Assembly (NCBI GenBank): GCA_021413735.1
Contig: JAIOPV010000245.1
Span: 1 to 64,000 of the forward strand
Length of the DNA: 64,000 bases
From: Planctomycetota bacterium
GTDB lineage: Bacteria > Planctomycetota > Planctomycetia > Gemmatales > Gemmataceae
Direction: 5' to 3'
Shown here: positions 55,717 to 64,000 of the stretch, piece by piece
Numbering within the stretch: the stretch's first letter is position 1
How the letters are laid out: every line of letters starts with the position of its first letter
Program-made: the position numbers and the translations under genes
Notes under the pieces: model-generated
What the model saw: the letters and a program-made list of their open reading frames with translations, nothing else
The model's database searches: none
Told to the model about the DNA's origin: nothing

Positions 55717-56348
55717 ACACCATCCCCAACCACCGAGGCCAACCTCCAAAAGCAAACGAAGAACCCGAACCACCAACCATCACGCCCTGGGAAACACTCG
55801 TCGAGGCGGCACTCGCCAACCTCGACATTCAGGACTCCATGACCGACCCCGAGTTGGGCCGCATCTGGAGACAAGAAAGCATCCGACGTTCCCCGACCTG
55901 TCGCAACGAGTGGGAGTACGTCACCGTGATCGCCACCGTGGGTGAAGCCCAAGCCGCCGCCAAACACAAGCGTTTCGGTGCATTCCTCGGCATCTTCCCT
56001 CTCGCCCGCGATGACCCGGTGCACCCGTACCAAATCCTGTACTGCTACAAGTCGGCGAGTCCGTACAACCGACGGGTTGAACAACGACGCGAATTGAAAC
56101 GCATCCTGGGCAAGAAGCACCGACCACTCGTCACCCGAGCCAGCCGTTCCACGAAGCGAGACTTTCTTCGCACCATCACCACGGATCAGATTCACGCAAT
56201 CCGTCTCCGGTTGACGCTCGATCCCAGTCGTTTCTGGCGCGTCGCGAAGGGCAAGGAATTCGTTCTCCTCCCCAAACGCCCCCGACAACTCACCCTGTTC
56301 GACAACTCCGACGAGGAAGCCGAACACGTTCCTGATGCCGGTTCGTGA
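55713..56348 (+). CDS. Hypothetical protein, 211 aa
   Basis: ATG 55713 overlaps the previous gene as ATGA. The product (MNTIPNHRGQPPKANEEPEP) has a disordered acidic/Pro N-terminus, a folded middle (RNEWEYVTVIATVGEAQAAA), and a basic region (NRRVEQRRELKRILGKKHRP). It ends in acidic residues. No family was recognised; nucleic-acid binding is plausible from charge. Confidence 0.65.
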   Translation: MNTIPNHRGQPPKANEEPEPPTITPWETLVEAALANLDIQDSMTDPELGRIWRQESIRRSPTCRNEWEYVTVIATVGEAQAAAKHKRFGAFLGIFPLARDDPVHPYQILYCYKSASPYNRRVEQRRELKRILGKKHRPLVTRASRSTKRDFLRTITTDQIHAIRLRLTLDPSRFWRVAKGKEFVLLPKRPRQLTLFDNSDEEAEHVPDAGS

Positions 56349-56453
56349 AACTGTCCTGCATTCCAACACCAAACCCCAACCTACCACACCGAACGGAACA
56401 ACCCCCGCCACACTGACGGGATGGTTGTCCGTCCCATGACCGAGGAAACCATC

Positions 56454-56828
56454 ATGTTCGAGGACTTCGAGTTGATTCACAGTTACAGCCGAGCACAGGC
56501 TCTTTCAGACGGGACGCTCGTTGATGTGACCGCTACCGCGAAGGAAGCAGGCATCAAGCACCCGACCGCCGTGACCCACGCGGTCTACGAGCAATTCATC
56601 CGCGTACCCGAAAGAGTCGAAGGGCAAGACGAACGTGGTCGTACCTGGGACATCATCTGGATGCTGAAGTTCGCGATTGCTCGGGCACCAGAAGGGGACT
56701 TCCTGATTTACACCGTCTTCGTTCGTAACGCCAACACGCAACCGCAGCCTGTGAAACTGAAGGCGATCTGCCACCCGGGCGACGAAGGCGAGGCGGTCGT
56801 TACCGTGATGCTTCCAGACGAGGACTGA
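56454..56828 (+). CDS. DUF6573 family protein
   Basis: The 124-aa product from ATG 56454 (after GAGGAAACC) begins MFEDFELIHSYSRAQALSDG and has LVDVTATAKEAGIKHPTAVT and GRTWDIIWMLKFAIAR. These are the conserved blocks of the DUF6573 family, small proteins common on plasmids and mobile elements. No biochemical function is known to me. It ends the co-oriented cassette that begins near 48565 and hints that the cassette is mobile. Confidence 0.75.
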   Translation: MFEDFELIHSYSRAQALSDGTLVDVTATAKEAGIKHPTAVTHAVYEQFIRVPERVEGQDERGRTWDIIWMLKFAIARAPEGDFLIYTVFVRNANTQPQPVKLKAICHPGDEGEAVVTVMLPDED

Positions 56829-57041
56829 CAAACGTGTTCACTCCGGTCCAGCGAGAGACTGACACGCACGCAATCAGGAGAACTGGTGGCCACGGATAAC
56901 CACTCCGGATTAACAGCACCGTTCCGCCTGCACCCCGTGTGATTCTTCGAAATCGAACCGAGAATCGCGAAGGCAACGCAAATTCTCGACACACAGTTCG
57001 GGGCCGGTTAAACTCCTCTTTATCAATGAGGAACGACCGTG

Positions 57042-60000
57042 ATGAACAAACCGGAATATGCTCCAGAGTCGAACAAAGACGCCAAAGCCATCGCTGCACT
57101 TCCCGACAGCGTCACCGACGCTGAACGAGCGACACTGCCCTTGCCCGCTCCCACATCGGGTGTAACTCCTGACGCCGAACGAGCCACACTGCCGTTGCTG
57201 GGCGCAATGCCCAGCACGATTCCCACCAATCAGCCGTTACCCGGAAAGATCGGGCGTTTCGACATACGCGGTTGGCTTGGTGCCGGTGCGTTCGGCGACG
57301 TTTACCGCGCATACGATCCGCAACTCGACCGTGAGATTGCGCTGAAGGTTGCGAAGCCCGGCACGCTCGACACGCCGGAACGAATCAGTCGATTCCTTCG
57401 TGAAGCGAAAGCTGCAGCAAATCTGCGGCACCCGAACATTGTTCCGCTGTACGAAACGGGACGCGACGGTGAGCGACTCTTCCTCGCCACGGCGTTCATT
57501 CCGGGGCAAACTCTCGAAGTGGTGGTGCAGGACGCGAACGAGAAGGGGGCACCAATCGCGTTGGATGTGGCATCGCGAATTATTCGGAAACTCGCCGAGG
57601 CATTGGCATACGCTCACTCCCAAGGCGTCGTTCATCGTGATGTGAAACCAGCGAATGTGATTCTCGACGCACAGGGTGAACCATTGCTTTTGGATTTCGG
57701 GTTGGCATCACGCGTAGAGGCAGGGGACGAGCGGTTGACGACGGACGGCCAAGGGATGGGTACGCCCGCGTACATGGCCCCCGAACAGGTCGACGGGACC
57801 GGCACGTCCGCAAGCGATCAGTACAGCCTCGGATGTGCGCTGTTCGAATTGGTGACGGGCCAGACGCCGTTCAGTGGCGGGCCGGCGCAACAGATGTTCC
57901 TGCACAAGACGCAGACGGTGCAGTCTCCCCGAAGTCTTCGTCGAGATGTTCCCCGTGACCTTGAGCGAGTGATCCTGAAGAGCCTGGAGAAGGAGCCCAC
58001 CAGACGGTATGCGGACTGCGGCGAGTTTGCTCAAGACTTGCGGCGGTTCATCGATAGAGAGCCAATCAGTATCCGTCCGCCAGGACTCTTCGAGCGTGGA
58101 ACGAAGTGGGTGAAACGACACCGAACAAGGCTCGCGGTCAGTGCCGTTCTACTGCTAGCAATCGGTGTGACTCTCGGTGCTGTCCATCGCCGATTAGCAA
58201 ACCAAGAGGTTAACGAAAGGCTGAGCGTTGTCTCATCCGCTCTAATCGCTCCGGACTGGGAGCCGGCCAAGATCGACGGCCTCGAAGACCACCTGGCTGT
58301 TCTCGACCATTTATCTCCGCAAGTTGCTGCTGATGCACGCCAGCGGATCGTGGCGCGACTCGAAGACTACATCGACGCGATCCTGAACCGGGCCACCCAG
58401 TTGACGACTGAAGATCTCGCCAGAGTGGATGCGTCCATTGCACGGATGCGTAACTTCGACACCGAACGAGCAACTGCGGCGCGGAGCCGACGAGTTCGGC
58501 GCTTCGCGGACTGGAGAACCGATACCCACCTCGCGCCGCCGTTCAGCGGATTCGAGCAGGTGTGTCTGCCGGATCGAGGGTTCTCCGTCGAGGGTGATGT
58601 CCTTCGGTGGAAGCCGTCGTCAGTCGGACAGGTTGGAGGTAGGCTTTCAGTCCCCTCTGATGGTCCGATTCGGATCACAGCGGAGTTTGTTGATCTTCCC
58701 AAACCGGGGGAGAGCATCGGATTTATGCTGAACGTGCCCGCCCCAAACCAAGGGGCGACGGCCCTCGCGTGTTCCTCAACTGATCCTCTGCTCGCCATCG
58801 GGCGCCGTGATGGCTCTATCGCACTCTATGACACAGGCCGTAGTGCCGAGACGAAACGGATTTCTGGACCCACAAATTCCGTTATCGGGCTGAACTTCAC
58901 CGCTGACGGCAAGCATCTGCTCGGAGCCTGGAGTGACGGAACACTTCAACTCCGTGCCGTGTCGGATGGCCGCGTGTTGTTCAAGGAGAAACTCCGGGAC
59001 GAGGTCGTCACTGCCACAGCGGTCGGGTCGGATGGCGGGCTCATTGGGGTGGGGACAAACAAGGGTGAAATCCTGATATGGGACCGTTCGACGGGGGGGC
59101 GGAAGTCTTACCGCGGGGAACACATGGTTGGACGACCCATCGCGGGTGTTGCGTTCAGTCCCGACGGCTCGCGGATTTATGCGGGATGGAATACCGTCGC
59201 CTGCTGCTGGGACCGGCTTACAGGGCGACCGGTTTGGCAGGACATGGAGCACGCACATACCATCACAGCAACTGACTTGTCCCACGATGGCAAGGTCTTC
59301 GCGACACTGACTCCCCAGCAGCGATACCTCAGGCTGTTTGACAGCGCAACGGGGCGGCAACTCAGTGGCTATGTACTGAAAGCGGGGACGCCAACGACGT
59401 TCAACCTGAGCGTGCAGACCCTTTTCCTCGCTGAACAAACTGGCACTATTCTTGGTTTCGACGGGCTTGCGACGAAACACCAGGTGACCATCTCCGGGGG
59501 TCCGGGAACGGTGCGGCGTCTGGCCTGCGGGTACGATGTCGACCGCGTGTACGCTCTTTACGCGTCCGGAGGGGTAACGGAATGGAATACTCTCACGAGC
59601 CAGGGATTGCCCATCTTGAAGACCGGTTCTTACCGAATTATCCTGTCCAACGCCTTGCAAGCCCAAGTAAGTGCTCAGAGCGTCTCATCACAAGGCCTCG
59701 AATTACAGGTACTTCGAGATGAGACGGTACTCCGGCGGCAGGCTATACCAACTCCAACAGGCAGAAGCATTCGTTTTACTATCTGTCGCGACGAGGCGGC
59801 GATAACGGCTGAGTTGAACGGGTCTTCGACTGTCCGGTTCATCGACCTCGAGCCAATTCCGCCCGAAGGTGGCAGCATTGCGGTGTTCGCACCCGGCGGC
59901 TGCGGACTGATGTCACTGCGAATCGACCGTCGCGACAATGCCCCTAATCCTACGCCGCTTGACCAAGGCAACTTGCTGTTCGCGGCCGGTCGCTACGCCG

Positions 60001-61685
60001 AGGTCGTAGAGGCATTCAGACCGCTCCTCCTTCAAACTCCAATGACTCCCCCCTCCCGTCGTGTGTGGCGGGAAGCCGCGTGCAAGACCGGGATCGCGTT
60101 AATTCGGCTCGGTCGTCCGGCAGAGGCCGTTGCTGCGTTACGGGGTGTAATCGACCAACCCTCCGTGGAGAGTGATGAGTGGACGGTGAAATCTGGGTTC
60201 TTGCTTGCTGAGGTGTTTGATGCCTTGGGACAGACCGGTCATGCAACGGCGGCTATCGAATTCGCACTTGTGACCGCCGATGCCGATGTCCGCGCACTCG
60301 ATGTGGTGACTTCACGGGAGTTGACCTCGGCAGCTCGTCGCCAGTACTCTCGTACGTTCAATCTGAATTCGTTACTCTTGCCGAATATAACGAGCCTCCG
60401 GGAAATCGACACCCTGATGCGACTCTGGGCACGAGAGGGGCGTCCGGGCCTGAGTGCGACTTGTTGGATTTCGCGGCTTGAAATTGCGAGACTCGCCGGA
60501 TCCAAAACCGTGGCCCTGGATTCCGCACGCGCCCTCCAAAAAGCTTATCCCGACTGGACCCAGCAGGGTAATTACCTCAGCGGGCGTTATCGGTGGGGAG
60601 CATCGTGGGAAGACTATTTTTTTATCGCTCGAGAATACGGGGTTCCTCGAGACTCGCTCAAGAGCCTTGATGGATACTTGTACCTGTCCGGGAAGCAGGA
60701 ATTTGCCAAACTTGCACCGGAGAGTATCGCGTGGCTGCTCGTGGAGCGGAGTCGCCTCCAAATCTCGCTTGGCGATTTGGCTGGCGCCCGTCAATCACTC
60801 GATGCACTATTCCAACACGCAGCGACGTTCCCGAACTTCGAGAATGGTTACCAGGCGTATGCAACTGGCAAGTTCATCTCAGGCTGTTTGCGAGATCAGG
60901 CCGGGGAGACAGTAGCTGCGGTCGAAGACTGGAAGAAAGGACTTTACACGGATTGGCTCAATCTATTCCCCATCGACGTCCGCAAAACGATCACGAAGAA
61001 GGGCGACCGTTTCCAATGGCGTATCGAACCGATCCTTCACGCTCTGACTCGGGCTCCGCTCGACGATGCCGACCAAGACATTAATGATTGCTTCTTTGTT
61101 GAACGACTAACAGCGGATATGCCGAAGCTTGCAGAGTTCATGAAACTTGCCTCGCTGTATCCGCGACTCACGTCGCTCCCGTGGAACACCCTGCGAGGTC
61201 GTGAGATCGCTCGACGAATTGCCTTTCGCCAACTCGGCCAACTTGAAACCTACCGATTGGTGCTGGTCTTCGGAGCATACCACGCCATCCGGAGTGGTCT
61301 CGGCAGTCGGGCTCTCACCACGGAAGAAGATGAGTTCGTTTACCAGACTGTGCGACAGGCGTTCGAAGCCTACTCGGCTGGCACAATTCCTCCCGCCGCC
61401 GTCATGCCACTGGCCGGGACGTGGGGGGAAGGGGACCTGAGCGAATTTGGATGGAAAGGTTCGAGTCGATCACTCCCACCAGATCTACGGGGAGCGTTCG
61501 GACTCATCCTCTCACTCCGCATCTCAGACCATTTTCGGCGGCCTGAAGCCGCCACGCAATTGCTCAAGCAGTTGGTTGACGACCCAGCAGCCACCGCCGA
61601 ATGCCGTCGGTTAGCCACGAGTACTATGAACAGATTGGCGGAAAACTCTCGCCTCCCAATCGCTCCGATGCCAAGGGTGAAGTGA
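57042..61685 (+). CDS. Giant membrane Ser/Thr protein kinase with WD40-like repeats
   Basis: The ~1547-aa product starts at ATG 57042 (GTG 57039 also possible) after TGAGGAACG. The kinase domain (about 69-330) has GWLGAGAFGDVYRAYDPQLD, the invariant lysine in IALKVA, HRDVKPANV, LLDFGLASR and APEQVDG, so it should be active. A membrane helix lies near 363-382 (SAVLLLAIGVTLGAV). The outer part has WD40-like repeats at about 570-760 (LLGAWSDGTLQLRAVSDGRV, AGVAFSPDGSRIYAGWN), then a TPR-like helical region toward the C-terminus. Such kinases are abundant in Gemmata-type planctomycetes and have unknown ligands. The next gene is convergent. Confidence 0.88.
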   Translation: MNKPEYAPESNKDAKAIAALPDSVTDAERATLPLPAPTSGVTPDAERATLPLLGAMPSTIPTNQPLPGKIGRFDIRGWLGAGAFGDVYRAYDPQLDREIALKVAKPGTLDTPERISRFLREAKAAANLRHPNIVPLYETGRDGERLFLATAFIPGQTLEVVVQDANEKGAPIALDVASRIIRKLAEALAYAHSQGVVHRDVKPANVILDAQGEPLLLDFGLASRVEAGDERLTTDGQGMGTPAYMAPEQVDGTGTSASDQYSLGCALFELVTGQTPFSGGPAQQMFLHKTQTVQSPRSLRRDVPRDLERVILKSLEKEPTRRYADCGEFAQDLRRFIDREPISIRPPGLFERGTKWVKRHRTRLAVSAVLLLAIGVTLGAVHRRLANQEVNERLSVVSSALIAPDWEPAKIDGLEDHLAVLDHLSPQVAADARQRIVARLEDYIDAILNRATQLTTEDLARVDASIARMRNFDTERATAARSRRVRRFADWRTDTHLAPPFSGFEQVCLPDRGFSVEGDVLRWKPSSVGQVGGRLSVPSDGPIRITAEFVDLPKPGESIGFMLNVPAPNQGATALACSSTDPLLAIGRRDGSIALYDTGRSAETKRISGPTNSVIGLNFTADGKHLLGAWSDGTLQLRAVSDGRVLFKEKLRDEVVTATAVGSDGGLIGVGTNKGEILIWDRSTGGRKSYRGEHMVGRPIAGVAFSPDGSRIYAGWNTVACCWDRLTGRPVWQDMEHAHTITATDLSHDGKVFATLTPQQRYLRLFDSATGRQLSGYVLKAGTPTTFNLSVQTLFLAEQTGTILGFDGLATKHQVTISGGPGTVRRLACGYDVDRVYALYASGGVTEWNTLTSQGLPILKTGSYRIILSNALQAQVSAQSVSSQGLELQVLRDETVLRRQAIPTPTGRSIRFTICRDEAAITAELNGSSTVRFIDLEPIPPEGGSIAVFAPGGCGLMSLRIDRRDNAPNPTPLDQGNLLFAAGRYAEVVEAFRPLLLQTPMTPPSRRVWREAACKTGIALIRLGRPAEAVAALRGVIDQPSVESDEWTVKSGFLLAEVFDALGQTGHATAAIEFALVTADADVRALDVVTSRELTSAARRQYSRTFNLNSLLLPNITSLREIDTLMRLWAREGRPGLSATCWISRLEIARLAGSKTVALDSARALQKAYPDWTQQGNYLSGRYRWGASWEDYFFIAREYGVPRDSLKSLDGYLYLSGKQEFAKLAPESIAWLLVERSRLQISLGDLAGARQSLDALFQHAATFPNFENGYQAYATGKFISGCLRDQAGETVAAVEDWKKGLYTDWLNLFPIDVRKTITKKGDRFQWRIEPILHALTRAPLDDADQDINDCFFVERLTADMPKLAEFMKLASLYPRLTSLPWNTLRGREIARRIAFRQLGQLETYRLVLVFGAYHAIRSGLGSRALTTEEDEFVYQTVRQAFEAYSAGTIPPAAVMPLAGTWGEGDLSEFGWKGSSRSLPPDLRGAFGLILSLRISDHFRRPEAATQLLKQLVDDPAATAECRRLATSTMNRLAENSRLPIAPMPRVK

Positions 61686-61747
61686 AGGCCCCTCGTACCG
61701 CAGAGGCGCAGAGGCACTGGCGGAGGTCGGTGGGAGATGCGGAAGTG

Positions 61748-63256
61748 TCAGCCAGCGAATGGCCGCAGTGCAACCGCAAACGCCCGGCAGTCCGCGAAGC
61801 GTGCGGTCGTGTCTCGTGACAGTGCTCGGTGGATTGCTTTCACCAAGGCTGATGGCAGATCCGGTCGATGTGTCGCAAGCGACACCGGCTCGGTCTGCAA
61901 GATCTGCGTGAACAACGTCTCCACAGTCGCACACGGCGGATAAACGGACTTCCCGCTCAGCAGTCGATACAGCGTTGCGGCTGCCGAGTACTGATCCGCC
62001 GCGGGCTTCACCGTACGCATGTCAAGAACCTGCTCAGGAGGCATAAACGCTGGCGTGCCGCCTTTTGATCCGGTCAGCGTTAACCCACTCAACGGGGATG
62101 CCTCGTACGCTCGCGCCAGACCGAAGTCCGTCAGTTTCACGATCTCCCTGCCGACGGCTGCCGGAGTTACCAAGAGATTCGATGGCTTCACATCACGGTG
62201 AACAAATCCCTTCTCGTGTGCGTGTGCCAACGCTTCCAACGCTTGAATCACCCAACCAACAGCACGCCCGACAGCCAAAGTGTCAATCGCGGGAGCCGAT
62301 TTCTGAGCGTCAACTCCCGGAACAAACTCCATCGCGAACCACACACGACCGCCTGCCACCCCCGTGTCGCGAAACTTCACGATCCCAGGATGATCCAGAC
62401 GACGAACCACATCTGCTTCTCGCATGAACTTGGTCAACGCGACGACCGTGAACGCAGCCGCCGGAAGGATCGTTTTGATCGCCACATCCTCGCCGGTTGC
62501 CAAATGCGCAGCGCGATACACCACACCCATACCACCGCGGCCGAGTTCAGAAATAATCCGATAACCCGGAATCTCTAACGGAGCGAAACTCGACGCTGCG
62601 GTCGGTTTCGTCGCGTACGAACCCGTCGAGGCACTGAACGCCGAGTGAACCCGAAACCGCCGAGCGATGCCAGCGGAATGAGCCGGGAACCGCACGACGT
62701 ATTCCGCGTACGAGGGACGTTCCCCTGCAGCCTCCCGCGCGAGAAATTCCGCGTACACCAACTCGATCAAGGCATCCGAGTCCACGGCAAGGTTCGGGGC
62801 GATGGCAAGATAGTCTTCGACTCGCACTCGATCACCACTTGCCCACCGACGAGCTAATTCGTCGGCCATTCCCACGCGACGCGGGTCAGGGGCAGTTTCA
62901 GAACCGACTGGAGTCGCAGGCGAATGAGTGAGTGTGGCACCCTCGCCCGGCTCGACAGGTCGCAACCGCACGACGAGTTGCGTCTGACCAATGGAAATTG
63001 TGTCGCCGTCGTTCAGATCGGCCTCGGCGGTTTTCGTTCCATTGACGAGCGTTCCGTTGACGCCGCCCATGTCGCGAAGTCGGCACAATGGCGGGTTCAC
63101 TTCGACGAGAAAGTGCAGTCGTGAAACGTGCGGATCCTTCTCCGGAAGGCTGAAGTGCGCTTCCGGAGAGCGACCGACAAGGAACGTGCTGTGTTCCGTG
63201 AGTTGAAACGAACGTCCGGTGTGCGGTCCGGCAGTGATTGCGAGTTCGACGATCAT
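61748..63256 (-). CDS. FHA domain - Ser/Thr protein kinase fusion
   Basis: The 502-aa product from ATG 63256 begins with an FHA domain: STFLVGRSPEAHFSLPEKDP, HVSRLHFLVEV and DMGGVNGTLVNG, about residues 10-100, which binds phosphothreonine. A linker with LARRWASGDRVRVEDYL precedes the kinase domain, whose motifs are ELGRGGMGVVYRA, VAIKTI, HRDVKPSNLL, LTDFGLARA and PPEQV. It is likely active and cytoplasmic, as no membrane helix is seen. The kinase may read phosphorylated partners, possibly the neighbouring receptor kinase, with which it is convergent. Confidence 0.88.
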   Translation of the reverse strand: MIVELAITAGPHTGRSFQLTEHSTFLVGRSPEAHFSLPEKDPHVSRLHFLVEVNPPLCRLRDMGGVNGTLVNGTKTAEADLNDGDTISIGQTQLVVRLRPVEPGEGATLTHSPATPVGSETAPDPRRVGMADELARRWASGDRVRVEDYLAIAPNLAVDSDALIELVYAEFLAREAAGERPSYAEYVVRFPAHSAGIARRFRVHSAFSASTGSYATKPTAASSFAPLEIPGYRIISELGRGGMGVVYRAAHLATGEDVAIKTILPAAAFTVVALTKFMREADVVRRLDHPGIVKFRDTGVAGGRVWFAMEFVPGVDAQKSAPAIDTLAVGRAVGWVIQALEALAHAHEKGFVHRDVKPSNLLVTPAAVGREIVKLTDFGLARAYEASPLSGLTLTGSKGGTPAFMPPEQVLDMRTVKPAADQYSAAATLYRLLSGKSVYPPCATVETLFTQILQTEPVSLATHRPDLPSALVKAIHRALSRDTTARFADCRAFAVALRPFAG

Positions 63257-63671
63257 GACGCGGCATCTCGTGGCGGGGAACTGTTGCAAGTATACCCGCC
63301 CGACATGATTGCTGGCGATCCAGAGCCCAAGGGAAGTTTGAGATAGTGATCCGAGCGGCCTTTCTGTACCGTTTTCGTCATCTCGAACGCGAACAGGTAA
63401 TTCACGTGTATAGAGGATCCGTTCTGCCAGACAGCCGCTGGTGTCGCCAAGCGAAGGTTGCAGAACAATCCGGAGCGGGTGATCGTCGATGGGAGTGTTT
63501 GCGAGAAGCGCGTTCAAGTGCGTGAGTTTCGCGATGAAGAACCGTGAAGGGTGGGTGGCGTGTGATTGGTGGGGTACTGTTGTTGCGTCGCCAGCAGCTT
63601 CCCCGAGGTTCAAAAGCGAACTCGGGAGCCAGCAAGTCGCAACCGCCGGACACAGTTCCGAGCGAAACCGG
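63257..63671. other. Intergenic region upstream of the FHA-kinase
   Basis: 415 bases without a supported gene. The FHA-kinase frame is open further upstream to 63613, but residues before ATG 63256 do not look like part of the family. No strong hairpin or promoter was recognised. Confidence 0.4.
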
Positions 63672-63998
63672 TTAGGGGTCTCTGTCCTGATGAGGCTGCG
63701 TGGATTCGTTCTGCGAAGGAGGACGCACCGACTCGCCCCACATTCCAGTCACAGCTTGGCCGTGTACGGTGGATTTGCCATCAGCTTGGAATTTTTGCTG
63801 ATGCCGCCAAGCCCGAATGTTCACAACGCACACCAAAAGACCAAGCCCGGCCAGCAGGAGCCCTGTGAAAAGGTTGACCATTGTGGCGAGGGCCGGGTTC
63901 AAGAGATCGATGTTGGCGATAGTGACCAGCTTCAGTCTGACGACAACCTCAGCGAGAATCGCGAAAAGGATTCCGAAGAGGACAAGGACACATCCCAT
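63672..63998 (-). CDS. Small membrane protein, 108 aa or longer (at window edge)
   Basis: The frame has two hydrophobic helices (CVLVLFGILFAILAEVVVRL and LLLAGLGLLVCVVNIRA) and a hydrophilic C-terminus rich in Ser, Gln and Pro. It is probably an inner-membrane protein with two spans. The first Met is only two bases from the window edge, so the gene may start outside it. No family was recognised. Confidence 0.6.
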   Translation of the reverse strand: MGCVLVLFGILFAILAEVVVRLKLVTIANIDLLNPALATMVNLFTGLLLAGLGLLVCVVNIRAWRHQQKFQADGKSTVHGQAVTGMWGESVRPPSQNESTQPHQDRDP

Positions 63999-64000
63999 CA

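Noticed and set aside
1-64000. CRISPR arrays, tRNA and rRNA genes
   Set aside because: None seen: no regularly spaced short repeats, no cloverleaf with a typical T-loop sequence, no rRNA-like stretch.

Overview
The window looks like a chromosome segment of a planctomycete of the Gemmata/Gemmataceae type. The signs are G+C-rich coding DNA, giant receptor-like Ser/Thr kinases carrying leucine-rich or WD40-like repeats, a short ECF sigma factor next to one of them, an FHA-kinase, and many small lineage-specific proteins. No rRNA, tRNA or CRISPR array was seen.

Layout. (1) 1-10.5 kb: a plasmid- or phage-like replication block on the + strand. It holds an archaeo-eukaryotic-type primase, two ribbon-helix-helix-like proteins, a DUF5131 (Gp37/Gp68) protein, a P-loop ATPase and several unknowns, and ends at a strong hairpin near 10.45 kb. 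(2) 10.5-15.8 kb: a Tat-exported protein, an ECF sigma factor and an LRR receptor kinase. (3) 16.6-27.0 kb, - strand: a compact defence operon, the most interesting part of the window. In transcription order it encodes a sigma-70-like factor, a 200-aa possible regulator, an ImmA/IrrE protease fused to a UvrD helicase and Fe-S nuclease-like tail, a triple ubiquitin-like protein, a ThiF-type E1, a Cys-rich DUF6527 protein, then a CBASS core (HNH-SAVED effector Cap5, CD-NTase) and an E2-like protein with a SEC-C zinc tail. Almost all joints are overlaps. The two non-overlapping joints each carry the same 40-bp element, with identical internal spacing and nearly identical distance to the start codon. 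They look like twin promoters, perhaps for the sigma factor encoded at the head of the operon.

(4) 28.5-40.1 kb, + strand: a helicase-methylase-ATPase (Hma-like) island with a DUF262 protein, a DUF1156 methyltransferase, a PD-(D/E)XK-like protein and a DUF499 ATPase. The helicase gene is broken by an out-of-frame deletion. A 48-bp direct repeat (44/48 identical) lies outside each end of the island, and a series of hairpins that may be a structured RNA follows the right copy. (5) 41.4-44.8 kb: two overlapping DUF262 genes (GmrSD-like). (6) 45-47 kb: three copies of a leader-like repeat with covarying hairpins, two of them directly upstream of small unknown genes.

(7) 47.3-56.8 kb: a cassette of co-oriented genes (sigma-region-2-like, MoxR ATPase, VWA protein, PD-(D/E)XK-like protein, DUF6573 and unknowns), most with a good Shine-Dalgarno. 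(8) 57-64 kb: a WD40-like receptor kinase convergent with an FHA-kinase, and a small membrane protein at the edge.

How the parts may work together (inference): the sigma factor, possible regulator and ImmA-type protease could form a damage- or infection-triggered switch that turns on the Ubl/E1 module and the CBASS effector module together. The E1, E2 and triple-Ubl would be the conjugation machinery that primes or modifies the CD-NTase or its targets.
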